In this document: positions 1 to 10,324 of the stretch, piece by piece | Numbering within the stretch: the first letter of the stretch is position 1 | Layout: each line of letters starts with the position of its first letter | From: Leucocoprinus leucothites | Lineage: Eukaryota > Basidiomycota > Agaricomycetes > Agaricales > Agaricaceae | Reading direction: 5' to 3' | Length of the DNA: 64,000 nucleotides | Assembly (NCBI GenBank): GCA_013368445.1 | Contig: JAACJO010000027.1 | Location: 186,001 to 250,000 of the forward strand | Notes under the pieces: model-generated | What the model saw: only the letters and a program-made list of their open reading frames with translations | Database searches by the model: none | What the model was told of the DNA's origin: nothing | Program-made: the position numbers and the translations under genes

Positions 1-111
1 GTGGAAGTGAGCCAAAGTGATAGGACAGAAAAACAGTATGCATAACAGATCCTGAGCCAAGAAAGTAAAGGTAATATCAGCCAGACCTGTCTGCAGGATT
101 GGATTGTGACA
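1..111 (-). repeat. Partial LTR of Gypsy C-type family, cut by window edge
   Basis: These bases resemble 1850-1971 closely (shared blocks such as acagtatgcataacagat) and end at the same tgaca boundary. Read on the minus strand this is the TGTCA start of an LTR whose remainder lies outside the window. The copy differs from its neighbour at many C/T and G/A positions. Whether it is a solo LTR or part of a full element cannot be told from here. Confidence 0.6.
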
Positions 112-372
112 ATTAATGTACTCCCTATAATGATAAGGAGTTGCAAACAAAATAGCTGCCAGATGCATGAAGTGTACCTGAGCATTACACACATCACCCT
201 CATCTTTTCATGCAAAGAAATGGCATAGGTTGTAGCTGTCCTGTGAGTGACAATTGACAGCACATCAATAATCAAATACAAGACCATGGGCATGATTGCC
301 CATGCCTGGTCTGTAATGATGCATAGTGTATCAACTGGTCTGGTTGATGTCAAGAAGGTGGGCACCAGTGGG

Positions 373-1280
373 TTAGGTGAAGCCCATGCCTTTGGTGCAG
401 TTATTTGGGTTGGAAACCCATGTGGCCTCCAAATCACAGGAAATCTGAGGATTCATATGCTCCTCAAGGATGGTGGTGATTCCAACACCCCAGTTCTTTG
501 GATCAAAGTGGGTTTGGCAGTGTAAATAAATCATAGCATCATCCCAAAGCTTAGGTTCAACATACTGAGTGATGTTATATAACTCAGCCAGTAAAATGTG
601 AGCTTCCACATGTTGCTTGATGGGGTTGTGTGTGCAGAGGATGAACTTGAAAAGTTCATCCACTTCTAGTGGGCTACTAGGCAACCTATATTGAGCCTTT
701 TTATAGATCAGCTCTTTTTTGCAATCAGGGATGTAAGATTCCCCAGTCCTCTTCTCATAGTTTGATGTGTGTGTCACTGACTTCCTAGCATATATGTAGT
801 TGGAGGTAGGGCTCCAATACAAATGCTGGCTAAACATACTGTCTAGATGATTGTCCCAAGTACTACCCAGGAGATTTCCATCAGGTACTTATACAAGCTG
901 AACTCTGCTGGTATGATATCATCATGTCCATGGAAGCTATGCAGGCAAACATGGCCTACATACAAGGGAGGAGGTGGAGGAAGATGAGAAGAGTGCATAG
1001 TAGCACTCTTCTTCTTCTTCTTCTTTCTTTGTCTGTTATCAGAACTATCCTCATCCAACTCTGATGAGTTGCCAAGTTCAGCTTGTTGGGTGAGGGTTAG
1101 ACCCCCACCAAAATGGTAATCACTAGGAGCCAGTGGTTTGAATTCCACTTGGATTAACAGCCCATAGTTACAAGAGTCTGAGTATGGAACAGGAATGCCT
1201 GGTCCTGTGGGTAAGAGGATGTCCTGTGGGACATCTTTATGCTGATAGAAATCGGCCTGTGGGTCAGGAACATTGCCCAT
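373..1280 (-). pseudogene. Uncharacterised protein remnant, two frames
   Basis: Two adjacent minus-strand frames cover this stretch: 1280-843 (about 145 residues, with a run of lysines near residue 85 encoded by a CTT microsatellite at 1003-1024, followed by a proline run) and 837-373 (about 154 residues). They abut but are in different frames, so one frameshift would join them. The second half is mixed helical-looking sequence with Tyr and Trp, and is not low-complexity. I recognise no domain. It lies between an LTR and a solo LTR and downstream of an integrase piece on the same strand, so it may be a post-pol ORF of a Gypsy element rather than a host gene. Confidence 0.3.
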
Positions 1281-1365
1281 CCAGATAGCATTGGAATAGG
1301 GAAGTGTTGTAGCATCAGGGCCCCAGCCCTGATGCTGGCATGTAGGAAGTGGGTCATCCTGAGGT

Positions 1366-1971
1366 TGTCAAGAACTGGGTTACTAAGGGACAGGGGATGG
1401 AGCCAATGTGCAAGACTGGGTGTCTAGGACAGAGCAGAGATGACTGATCCAGTTGTTGAACACAGGAGCAGGTCCTGGCCTCAACTTATGTGTTGTGCCA
1501 CTACTGACACTAACCTGGATTTCAGAAACAGATAGAGACAGGAGGGCAAGGAGAGAGCAGAGATCAGACAAAGTAGTAACATGTGACTTAGTCGATTATC
1601 AGACTGAGGAATATGGTACAAGTTTGACTACTTATATACAAGGCAGTAGATAGGATCAGATAGAAAGAAACAAAGATATAGCAGAAAAAGGATAAGAGGA
1701 TAATTAGTGGCTGACATTTCAGAAAGGCTAGAAGATAATAATATCCAACATTGGAAGAAGACTAGAAATGACAAGAGGAATGAAACATGACATGACATGA
1801 GAAAATCCGAATATAACACACCAGAAGCCAAAGGGTAAAGAAGAAGAGTGGAGTGAATGGAGTGGAAGTGAGCTGAAGCAATAGGATGGAAAACAGTATG
1901 CATAACAGATTCTGAGTGAAGAAAACAAAGGTAATACCAGCCAGGCCAGTCCACTGGATCAGATTGTGACA
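1366..1971 (-). repeat. Solo LTR (Gypsy C-type), target duplication GAGGT
   Basis: Read on the minus strand the unit starts TGTCAC and ends TTGACA, 606 bp. The five bases on each side are gaggt (1361-1365 and 1972-1976), a clean 5-bp target-site duplication as made by Ty3/Gypsy integrase. Its sequence aligns with the LTR at 47880-48438, for example around the shared gattatcagactgaggaat block at about 1595-1614. No internal region remains between the duplications, so it is a solo LTR left by LTR-LTR recombination. Confidence 0.85.
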
Positions 1972-2041
1972 GAGGTACAGTTGATCTATCATATGAAACT
2001 ATGGGTCTTATTGTCAGATAACTTGACCTCAAGGGTGATGG

Positions 2042-2265
2042 CTATGACAAAGATGTTAAGTCTGTCTTCATAGTGGTGTTAGAGGAGGTGGACTGAGCCT
2101 TTGTAGTGCTCGGTATTTTGGGTGCTGGTATTCTCTGGGATAATGTGGACTCAGAGTAAGCCTGCTTTTTAGAGGATGAGATAGATGACTTCTTGGAGGA
2201 GTTGTCCATAGTATATGATTTCTTTGGAGGCTTTGATGTTGCCTCCAAAGGTCAAACCATTTCAC
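2042..2265 (-). other. Short Ser/Lys-rich minus-strand frame, unknown
   Basis: Two overlapping minus-strand frames of about 65 codons, one very rich in Ser, Lys and Thr. It lies downstream of the integrase fragment and upstream of the solo LTR on the same strand, where the 3' tail of a Gypsy polyprotein or an ORF after pol would be. No family is recognised and it may simply be decayed non-coding sequence. Confidence 0.2.
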
Positions 2266-2339
2266 AGAGGTTCTCTACACTGTTGGACAGGTACTCATTA
2301 CATGCTGAGAACAAGGAGATTTGGGCATTACAGTTTTGT

Positions 2340-3090
2340 ATTATTTCTATGAGTTCTGCTAGAACTTGATAAGTTGATCTGTCATACATGTTGACAGTGT
2401 TGATGAGATAGTCTGGAAGAAAACTTGGTGGTGGCTAATATACTCAAGTTAATTGCAAACTTGACTAAAGGTGCCTTATCAACCCAGTTCTTTTGGTCAT
2501 ATTGGACTGCAGCATGGAATATCTGGCCTATATTCCTATCCATATATTCAACTTGCCCATTCATTTGCAGATGGAAAGAAGTTGACATTAATTGATTAGA
2601 GCCTAGTAACTTGTGGAGTTTCTTTCACCAAGTTGATGTGAACTTCAAATCATGATTGCTTACAATTGTGCTTGGTAGTCCATGCAAGCAGACTATATCC
2701 CAGAGGTATACCCATAATAGCTTGCTAGCTGTCATAGTCATGTATACTGGAATCAAGTGCACCATGCTGGTCATTTGACACAACACCACCCAAAGGTAAT
2801 TGTAACCTTTGGATTCAGGGAATGGACCAATAAAGTCCATACCAATTCCATCCCATAGTTTACTCAGCACTGGCAGTGAATGTAATTCACTACTGGGTTT
2901 TGTGGTTGACATTTTTGTATGTATGCAGAGTTCACATGTTTTACAAGATGTACAACAATCCTTTGCTAAGGATGGCCACCAATAATAGCAGCAAACATAC
3001 TCTGTTGTTCACTGTTCACCAAAGTGCCCAATTACCTCATAGCATTTGGTAATGAGCTTGGTTATAATTGAATGGTCATTTAGTATGCAA
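2340..3090 (-). pseudogene. Ty3/Gypsy integrase fragment (zinc finger and core)
   Basis: Minus-strand frames read from about 3060 down: a Cys-rich piece C-x2-C-x2-C-x2-C resembling the integrase zinc domain, then GMDFIGPFPESKGYNYLW (first catalytic Asp in MDF), HGLPSTIVSNHDLKF (second Asp region, normally SDRD, here SNHD) and a third block STSFHLQMNGQVEYMDRNIG carrying the E of the DDE triad. The pieces are split by stops and frame changes near 2600 and 2920, and the C-terminal domain is missing. Related to Gypsy B at 49-53 kb. A dead remnant. Confidence 0.75.
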
Positions 3091-3091
3091 A

Positions 3092-3520
3092 TGTAAGGGT
3101 ATACACCCTTATACTTCCCTATAATGAAGTCTGATGAATCAGACTTCACTTAACTATCACTAAGTCTGTCATCAGACAGACTTGATCTCCCATCATGGGC
3201 AATTGAAGCCAATGATCTTGTTTGTACAACATTGTCTATAGCCTCATCACGTTATGTAATATGTAATATGATAGTATATAAACTAGTTATCAGTTGATCA
3301 AAGAAACAACTGATCTTTTACTGTTTGTCCACATAGTTACCCTATACACTGGGATTGAACTATCTGGTGTGAACATAAGATCACATATATAAATTACAGT
3401 AAAGCATATCAGCTTTACACTTTTTTAGTTCAACCCATTTGAACTCATGATCAAACAATTTTACCTTCTGTTACCTTCCCATTACCCCAAAAGTAAAAAG
3501 AAGCATTGATTTACAGCATG
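3092..3520 (+). repeat. Candidate 5' LTR/leader of plus-strand Gypsy D, hairpin-rich
   Basis: No coding frame. It begins tgtaagggtatac and lies directly upstream of the gag start at 3521, and it contains a TATA-like box (agtatataaac, about 3274-3284). I could not fix the LTR end because no second copy is in the window. It holds six perfect short inverted repeats: 3094-3111, 3125-3148, 3162-3183, 3289-3314, 3399-3418 and 3427-3445. Assignment as LTR is an inference from position and the TG start. Confidence 0.4.
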
Positions 3521-5627
3521 GCTTCTAGAAGGCAAAGTAACCAGCCTCATGCTGATAACAACACTGATCCATCATTGAGCAGCAATTGTGCTACTTGACA
3601 ACAAGGGACTAGTGCCCTTAATACAGCAGAGCCTAATGCCCCTGTCCAATCACTGCCTATAGGTGCCAATAATGCCCATCACAATGATAGTACTCATGAC
3701 AATGAACCACCCTTAAACCCTGAAGGAAATGCAACACCATCAGAGCTATTCTAAGCCATGAGGGACCCGTTGACCCTCAAAGAGAAGACCCAAGCAGTCT
3801 TCGACAATTATAACATCTGAGCTGAAAGACAATCTGAGATACTCCTCTATGCAGAGGAGTATGTATATGTCAAACATATTAGTTGGAGCTGTTGCAGAGA
3901 ATAATAACATCTCTGATGATGACTTTGACAAAATGGTCTTTAGGACTGTTCAAAAACTTATAGGCAAATATATTGCTGTAAAGAAGGATTGGCCAGAGTG
4001 CATGCCATCACCTATGAACATGGTATATAGTACTATGTTAACACCTGCATTTGAAGAATTCTATGGCAAGCAAGATCCCTTGCATGATGGAAACAGCTAT
4101 CAACCCCATTGAAGGGTTGTACACCCTTCCCCCCATTATGTAGAGGAAATAATACTTCTCTTGCAACTCAAGCTGACATAGCCAAACTTTTTAAAGCTCA
4201 CAAACTGAACAAATCTGAGAAAGAATACAATAGATGAGTGACAGAACAAACTCATATCATTACATTCCTGAATCAATATTCTTCACATTACATTCCAACT
4301 ATGCTAACTACACCAATACAGAGTGCTTTTTAGCACTCTGTTCAAACAACAGGATCTATTTGCCTTGAGGACAAAGACAACAACACTGATAACAACAATA
4401 GTTATCAGACACCCTATCATGTGTATCACAATCCCTATGTCAATGTTGTACATCAACATAAATATCAAAGGGATCTAAATGAGCATGTGAGTTTTCAATG
4501 CATGTGCAATGAGGATCTTCACATGTATGGATCCTCAGACATACCTGACCAAGGTATAGACTTCAAAGGAGTCACCCCTCAAAGCTGCCCAGAATTCAAC
4601 ATTGAGTTGATTCCTGATATTAACAGCCATAATAAAGGAAAAACTCCTATTCAGGGAACTCCTCAACCATCCAAGTCAAGGACCCCAGACTCAATGGTGC
4701 CCTTGGATCAATTCAATGATATTTTGGTCAACAGATCTATGGATTGTGCACAAAATGCATCCAGAAACCTAGTATGTCAACATCAAGGGTATTCCCTCAT
4801 TTCCAAATGACCTAATACATATGATACACCTGGCATGGCTGTTACATTAAATAACTATAAGGACTGTATGCATGACAGGATAGCCTCAGTGGTACAAGAG
4901 TATCTCTCACAACCTTTTGATTTCCCTTGGACTATAAACTGTCCAATAATAAACTTCCCAGTGATAAGGTCATAGAGCCTTACAAGGGCAGCACAAAGTT
5001 TAGTGAATTGGAGAACTTCATATCTGCCCTTTGCATCAATATGGTGATGAAGGGCCTAGGAGGCACTGGTAAAGCCAGAGATAGACTCTACCTGTTTACA
5101 TTGCAATACCACTTGGCTGGGGAAGCCAAGAGCATGTATATTTGTCCTGTATTGAGTATCAACAAAACAAAACTCAATTGGACATTTGTAGAGTTCTTAT
5201 GTGCACTCTATGACAGATTTGTACTCCCCACAATGATGTACATGAACACCTTCACACCATTTACTACAATGCACATGTAGGGATTCAGGGTTATTATGAT
5301 GCCATAATGGATGAGACACAGTGCATGACTGTGTGTCCTGATGACTATACCTTGATTAATGTCCTCGGGGGATTGCCTGAGGATATGAAAGACAAATTAT
5401 TGTTCAAGTGAGGATTATTGCCTGAAGCACATAAGCTCAAAGACTTCTTAGCTTTTGCAATATCCTACAAGTTAAGATGGAAGAACACCACATTCTACCA
5501 TAAAAACTCCCAGGCTGATGGGAAGCATGTCAAGTCACTGAATAAGAAAACTCCATGATGGAACCCCAGTGCTCTTGACCACAAGAAAACTGTTCTTGTG
5601 GACTGAAGGGTTGCTAATGGATGGACT
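3521..5627 (+). pseudogene. Gypsy D gag, N-terminal and capsid part, broken
   Basis: The frame opens with MASRRQSNQPHADNN, followed by a low-complexity Asn/Pro/Thr segment and LTLKEKTQAVFDNYN, then shifts frame next to a perfect hairpin at 3839-3862 and goes on through 4112. Further open pieces are 4421-4810 and 4927-5280; the last has the alpha-helical, Trp-containing look of a capsid domain (YKGSTKFSELENFISAL at its start). Stops (mostly TGA and TAG) and at least two frame changes separate the pieces. In the full element this would form the virus-like particle shell. It belongs with the zinc knuckle and protease that follow. Confidence 0.6.
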
Positions 5628-6851
5628 ATGATTCTGTCAAAAGAACTTCAAGTCACTAATAATAACTCAAACAATAACCATATTGGGAATCAATATAATA
5701 ATCAACCCAAAGCTAAGGCTGGGCCATCACAACCCAGCAATAGCAATTCCCAACATGCACCAGTTAGAACCAGTGCACAACAGAAAATACCCAGTACAGT
5801 CAAATGTTATAGGTGTGGAGGGCCCCACTTTGTGAGTGATTGTCCTCAATGCACAAAAAATAATACATCCCATCTTTGGGCCACATGGACTGTCACCCCA
5901 GATGAGATGTCATCCCACCCATTGAACAACACCAACCTGTCAGTAATAACTGAGGAGGAACTGCAGGAAGAGGATACTATTGATGTACCCAAACCCAAAG
6001 AGGATGCAGCCTTGGAGCATAGTAGTGACCTCATAGAGGTTGAAGTGATCAAATCAGACTATGATTTGGACATAAATGAATTCCTGAGTGCAATCCATGA
6101 TGATATTATAGACATTGAATCAGATTGGATGTCAGATACTGAGATCCTCATTGCTGAGGATGAAGTGATCAAGATTTCCTCTAATGAAGAGAATATCACT
6201 ATTGGTATGCACCATAGTGCTGGATCAAACAAACCCATTAGCAATATAGAAGTCAACAATAATAATGACATTGAAATAGTTGCAGTATCATTTGTGGGAC
6301 AATCTGTACCTGAGGAAAAAACTCATGATCCTATAATCATAAACACTGAACTGGCATATGCAATATCTGATACATTGCATATCTTACTGAATTCTAAATC
6401 AAGGAAAATGGCACTTCTCCATCAAATCAAAGAAAAATTGGTTCAACCTCAATTATCTAATAGAGAAAAGCGATGTTTAGCTTCTCTTGTGACTATTAAT
6501 GGCATGGAAGCCTGGACCCTTTGGGATTCAGGCAGTACCATGTCAGGGGTAACCCTAACTTTTGCTAAAATAGCAAAGATCAAAGTGGGTGAATTAGTCA
6601 ATATCCATACCTTACAGTTGGGAACTGTGGGTAGTCGATCCAATGTGTGCTATGGAGCCATGTTAGGAGTATCCATTGAGGGTATGGAGTATCCCACTTA
6701 CATAGACATAGTGAACTTTGATCATTATGATGTCATATTGGGTGCCCTTTTTATGTGCAAATACAAAGTCAAACTCAACTTATGCATCATTATAAGTGGC
6801 AGAGACACCAGTGTGGATGACACTGTAGGGCAATCTGATACTAGATTGTGA
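5628..6851 (+). pseudogene. Gypsy D gag zinc knuckle and aspartic protease
   Basis: A 407-residue open frame. Near residue 60 is a knuckle-like CYRCGGPHFVSDC (C-x2-C-x3-H-x4-C, one residue short of the retroviral C-x2-C-x4-H-x4-C). An acidic linker (residues about 100-215) follows. At about residue 300 comes LWDSGSTMSGVTLTFAKI, which fits the aspartic protease D-S/T-G active site, and then YDVILGALFM, typical of the C-terminal half of a retropepsin. The frame ends at a TGA; a few similar residues continue to about 7010 in other frames, but no reverse transcriptase follows. The copy is truncated 3'. Confidence 0.65.
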
Positions 6852-9613
6852 TGCCAGAGGCTGATGGATAAACATCAACCCAAATGACTACCTGAGGCAA
6901 CAGGAAGAAATAATGCTCTGGCAGTGACTATCAAGGAAGTCATTGAGTGAGATGACATAACAAAGGGTGATTCATCACCCCTCACTAATCAACCTATTCT
7001 CAAGAGTACAATATGGTTGTGCTTCTGTGTAGTCAGGTGGCTTTGAGTCTTGTCAGCATATCATGTCTTGAGCTATTGGCTAAAGTCTTACAATCACCAG
7101 TCCAAGTAATTGACATCTTAAGGAGCCTGACGCCAAAAGCATTGAATACCTTGGGTTTTCTTCACTCCTTAAGCAGTTATGATCCTCTATTTCCTGTATA
7201 TTTCTGACCATGTCCACCCAACTTGACTGAAAGTGCGATGATGGATGGCACAGAAAACAAAATCGGATATGCACTGCATGTGGCATGCATGCTTGAGGGA
7301 GTGCTCTATCTGTCAGTGACTGGATTCAGCACCATATTCCAAGCACAGAGGAAATTAGACACTCACCTCTGTAAAGTACAGTGGAAGACCACAAATCCAC
7401 TTCCACCAAACATTTAAACTTGTGGTCTCCAATACCCCACTCTGTCTGCAAATTCAGGACTTCAGCTGTTAGCTGGGTGTGACCAATTAACCATTTAATG
7501 GACTCCCTCCACTGTCAGTTCTGTACTGAGCTAGGAGCATCTTGGTAGTGCTGCAACACTGTAAGAACTTGTTGGGGCATGTCATAGAGGAAATAACTAA
7601 GAGTAAAGAGGAAGAAAATAATGAGTAGTAAAAGTTTATTCCTGATGTATTTGTGTCAATAACAACCCAAGACAGAAGGCAGCCTGATTAACTGTGCACT
7701 CATGACATCAACTGATGCTGTCTTTGGTGCCTTGCCAGTACACTGTGCCAGAGTCCTCATTGAGGGGATACCACCTCCTAAAGCTCTCCAAATATACTGA
7801 GTGGGCCAGCCAATGGGCACCCCAGAGATGCAATACCAGTGTCCACTGATGTAAGTGGCTTGCCAACAATGCCTCACCTCCTGTGGTAAACTAATATATT
7901 CCTATAATGAGAATATCAACCTGTATTTATGTGGATTTGCACAGATGGTAAGTATGAGAGTACCAGCCCTCAATTTTCTGCAGAGGTGGTGAACTCACAT
8001 GCCCCATGGAAAAGCCCAATCTCCATTTGACCTATTAAAATCCAAGTAATGGCTCTAATGCAGTGCCTATCAGCTAGAAACCCCAGGCTGAAGTAGAAGA
8101 AGCAAACATGCACCTGCTGTGATCAGTCTTTCAAGCATCTGTCTATCACTGGCCAGTGACCCAGCAAATAGATTTGTGATTAGATAGTTTTCAGTATGAT
8201 TAAATTGGAACAAAACTCAGCACAAATGCAGTGATGCAATTTTGAGGAGTGAAACTGAGTTGACAAGTGCACTTTCAAGTGACAAGATTGACTTCTGGAT
8301 CAGAGGTTCAGATAAGAGCAAATATAAAGAGTAGGGATGGGTTTCACTCAGGAAATATGTAGATACATCACAGAATTTATACAGAACCACTACAATAATC
8401 TATGTAAGGCAGGAACAATGTCAGTGGGTGTCTGATCTCTACACCACCCAGTTTTCATTCATGATGAAAACACTGGTTATGTCTTGTTGGTATAAAGTGG
8501 TGAACCTTATAGTAGAAATTGAACATAAGGACAGAGAAGAAATTGTAAGTACAGAAGAGAGAACCAGCACAAGAGGACACCATCATTGCCCAACACATGG
8601 CCCAGTTGGCAATTTAATCATTTGGAAGGAATATGATTTTAATTCTCAGTCCACCAAGGTCATCAAGAAATCTAGGTCAGCTCAACAAATGAGGAGTACA
8701 CAGCCCTGGGAGTCAAGGGGATTCTGATTCTGAGCAGAGAATCAGAAATGAACAAGTTCAGTTGCCCATCAATAGGGTCCTTGACTCTTTCAGTGATGTT
8801 CCACACCTCAAATCATGCCATCTCCAACTGACAGTCTTCATTGGCTTGTTCCCAGACACCCCTCCGACCACTCATTGGGTAGGCCCCAGTTAGAAGTTTT
8901 GATATAGCTCATCTCCAACCATTCTGGCCCTACAAATCATTCCCATCCCCAATTTCAACAGGATTTGAAATGCAATAGGCCTTTGAATATGGAAACAATG
9001 AACAAACTTTGCTACCACAGTGCAATCCATTGCTGTGGTATGTTGCTAGGATGAAGCTTGAAGGTCAAGCCATGGCACTCAAAATAGTCTGTGCAGTAGT
9101 GTACAGATGATCCATAACACTAAATGGCTGGCAGCAATCCACTGACAGGAGGTTAGATGAGCTTCAAGCTTCAGGCACAAGACACCAGTAACACTTGGAT
9201 GCACAAGTGGAGAGTCACATTGGTTATGGGTTGCTCAGGTCACTTCTCAAGAGCTGCCAGCAACATCACCCCATAAAGTGTTCCAATGCACATTTTGCCA
9301 AATTCAGATCTGGAAGAAGTTCCTGTGAGCTCTATGTATCCATGTAATATGCATTTGCAGGACATGGTGTGAATTGCAGCAGGTGGGCAGTCTCTTTGAT
9401 ACTGAGTGTGTAGATCAATGGGTTGATCACAACCTCAGATCACTCCACCAAAACCAGAGCATCCATATTTTAATCCCACTCACCTTGTCAGCTTTTTGTC
9501 TCTACCCTCTAAACCTTTGTTGTGGCCTCATGTCATTGTGTATTGGCTATACCAAGCACCACTTGACTACTGTGGATTGGATTTTCCTCCCACAGTTCCA
9601 AAGCACCAGTTGC
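6852..9613. other. No supportable gene; decayed sequence
   Basis: Only short frames occur (for example 7223-7417 +, 7656-7877 -, 8428-8727 +, 9374-9613 +), none with a recognisable domain. The first ~150 bases continue the decayed Gypsy D. Perfect hairpins occur at 6965-6980 (7-bp arms), 8722-8747 (10-bp arms) and 9413-9428 (6-bp arms). The last 120 bp share a motif ending ggattttcctcccacag with 25.97-26.16 kb. E1 is inserted at 9613/9614. Confidence 0.4.
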
Positions 9614-10274
9614 TGTTATAGTGACGCCGGCCCGGTCCTAAGCTGGCGCGATAAGTATCGAGTTGATCTTATCAAAGGGGACTCCTTCTCGGTAAGCGAC
9701 AAAGTCGTTTACTAAGTCAGAGTTATAATACGGCGATTATAGAGTTAAGACTTTGGTAATTGAGATCTTAAAGCTTAAGTTCAATTCGACTTTGTATAGA
9801 TAAAGGCTTGTATTGAGTCTCCACCTAACCAAGTAGAAACGATGTTTCTCCTTGGTAGATGTCGACGACTTATATACGATACAAGTCGGTATCTATTATT
9901 AACTAGGGCTAAGGGCTTCTAATGAAGAAGAGAAGCATATGGCTTCCTTAACGCTAATTAAACTATATAAGACGCGATCTGTCAAAGAAGCTTTAGAAGT
10001 TCTTCTAAAGAAGTTCTTCTTTGATCATTTGATCGATCACAAGGTAAGTCCAAATATAGCGCAGCTATATTTAACAATCACATGTCATCAAAATACAAAC
10101 AAAACCAAACAAGTCATAACGAGTCGTAACCAGACAAAGTAAACGAATCAAAACAAACGAGAAAATACAAGAACAAATAAGAAGGAACATAATTGCGATA
10201 TTACTTAAGTAAAGCTAATATCGACTTCGTGTTATAGATGGAACAAATGCTAGATATAATCAATATACATAACA
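9614..10274 (-). repeat. E1 3' LTR
   Basis: 661 bp, ends TGTTAT...ATAACA (6-bp inverted ends). It is the 3' LTR because the element reads on the minus strand, and the polypurine tract abuts it at 10275-10287. It retains CpG at offsets 117 (base 9731) and 530 (base 10144), where the other LTR has TpG. A plus-strand frame of 67 codons inside it is identical in both LTRs only because the LTRs are identical, and is not taken as a gene. Confidence 0.95.
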
Positions 10275-10287
10275 TTATCCCTTTCCT
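10275..10287 (-). other. E1 polypurine tract
   Basis: On the minus strand AGGAAAGGGATAA directly precedes the TGTTATG start of the 3' LTR. This is the position and composition of a plus-strand primer. E2 has ACAAAAGGGATAA and E3 ACAAAAGGGAAAA at the same place, so the tract is shared by the lineage. Confidence 0.8.
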
Positions 10288-10324
10288 AACTAAGATGTCC
10301 ACATCTTAGTAACTATCTAAGTCA

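Noticed and set aside
1..1971. A complete short element between the LTRs at 1-111 and 1366-1971
   Set aside because: The 1366-1971 copy has its own GAGGT duplication, so it is a separate solo LTR and not the partner of 1-111.
3125..3183. Hairpins at 3125-3148 and 3162-3183 as a CRISPR array or terminator
   Set aside because: The arms are not repeats of one unit with spacers, there is no cas gene, and the context is a fungal retroelement.
9939..10142. 67-codon plus-strand ORF repeated at 18205-18408
   Set aside because: Identical only because the two LTRs are almost identical; it is antisense to the element, and the decayed LTR copies do not preserve it.
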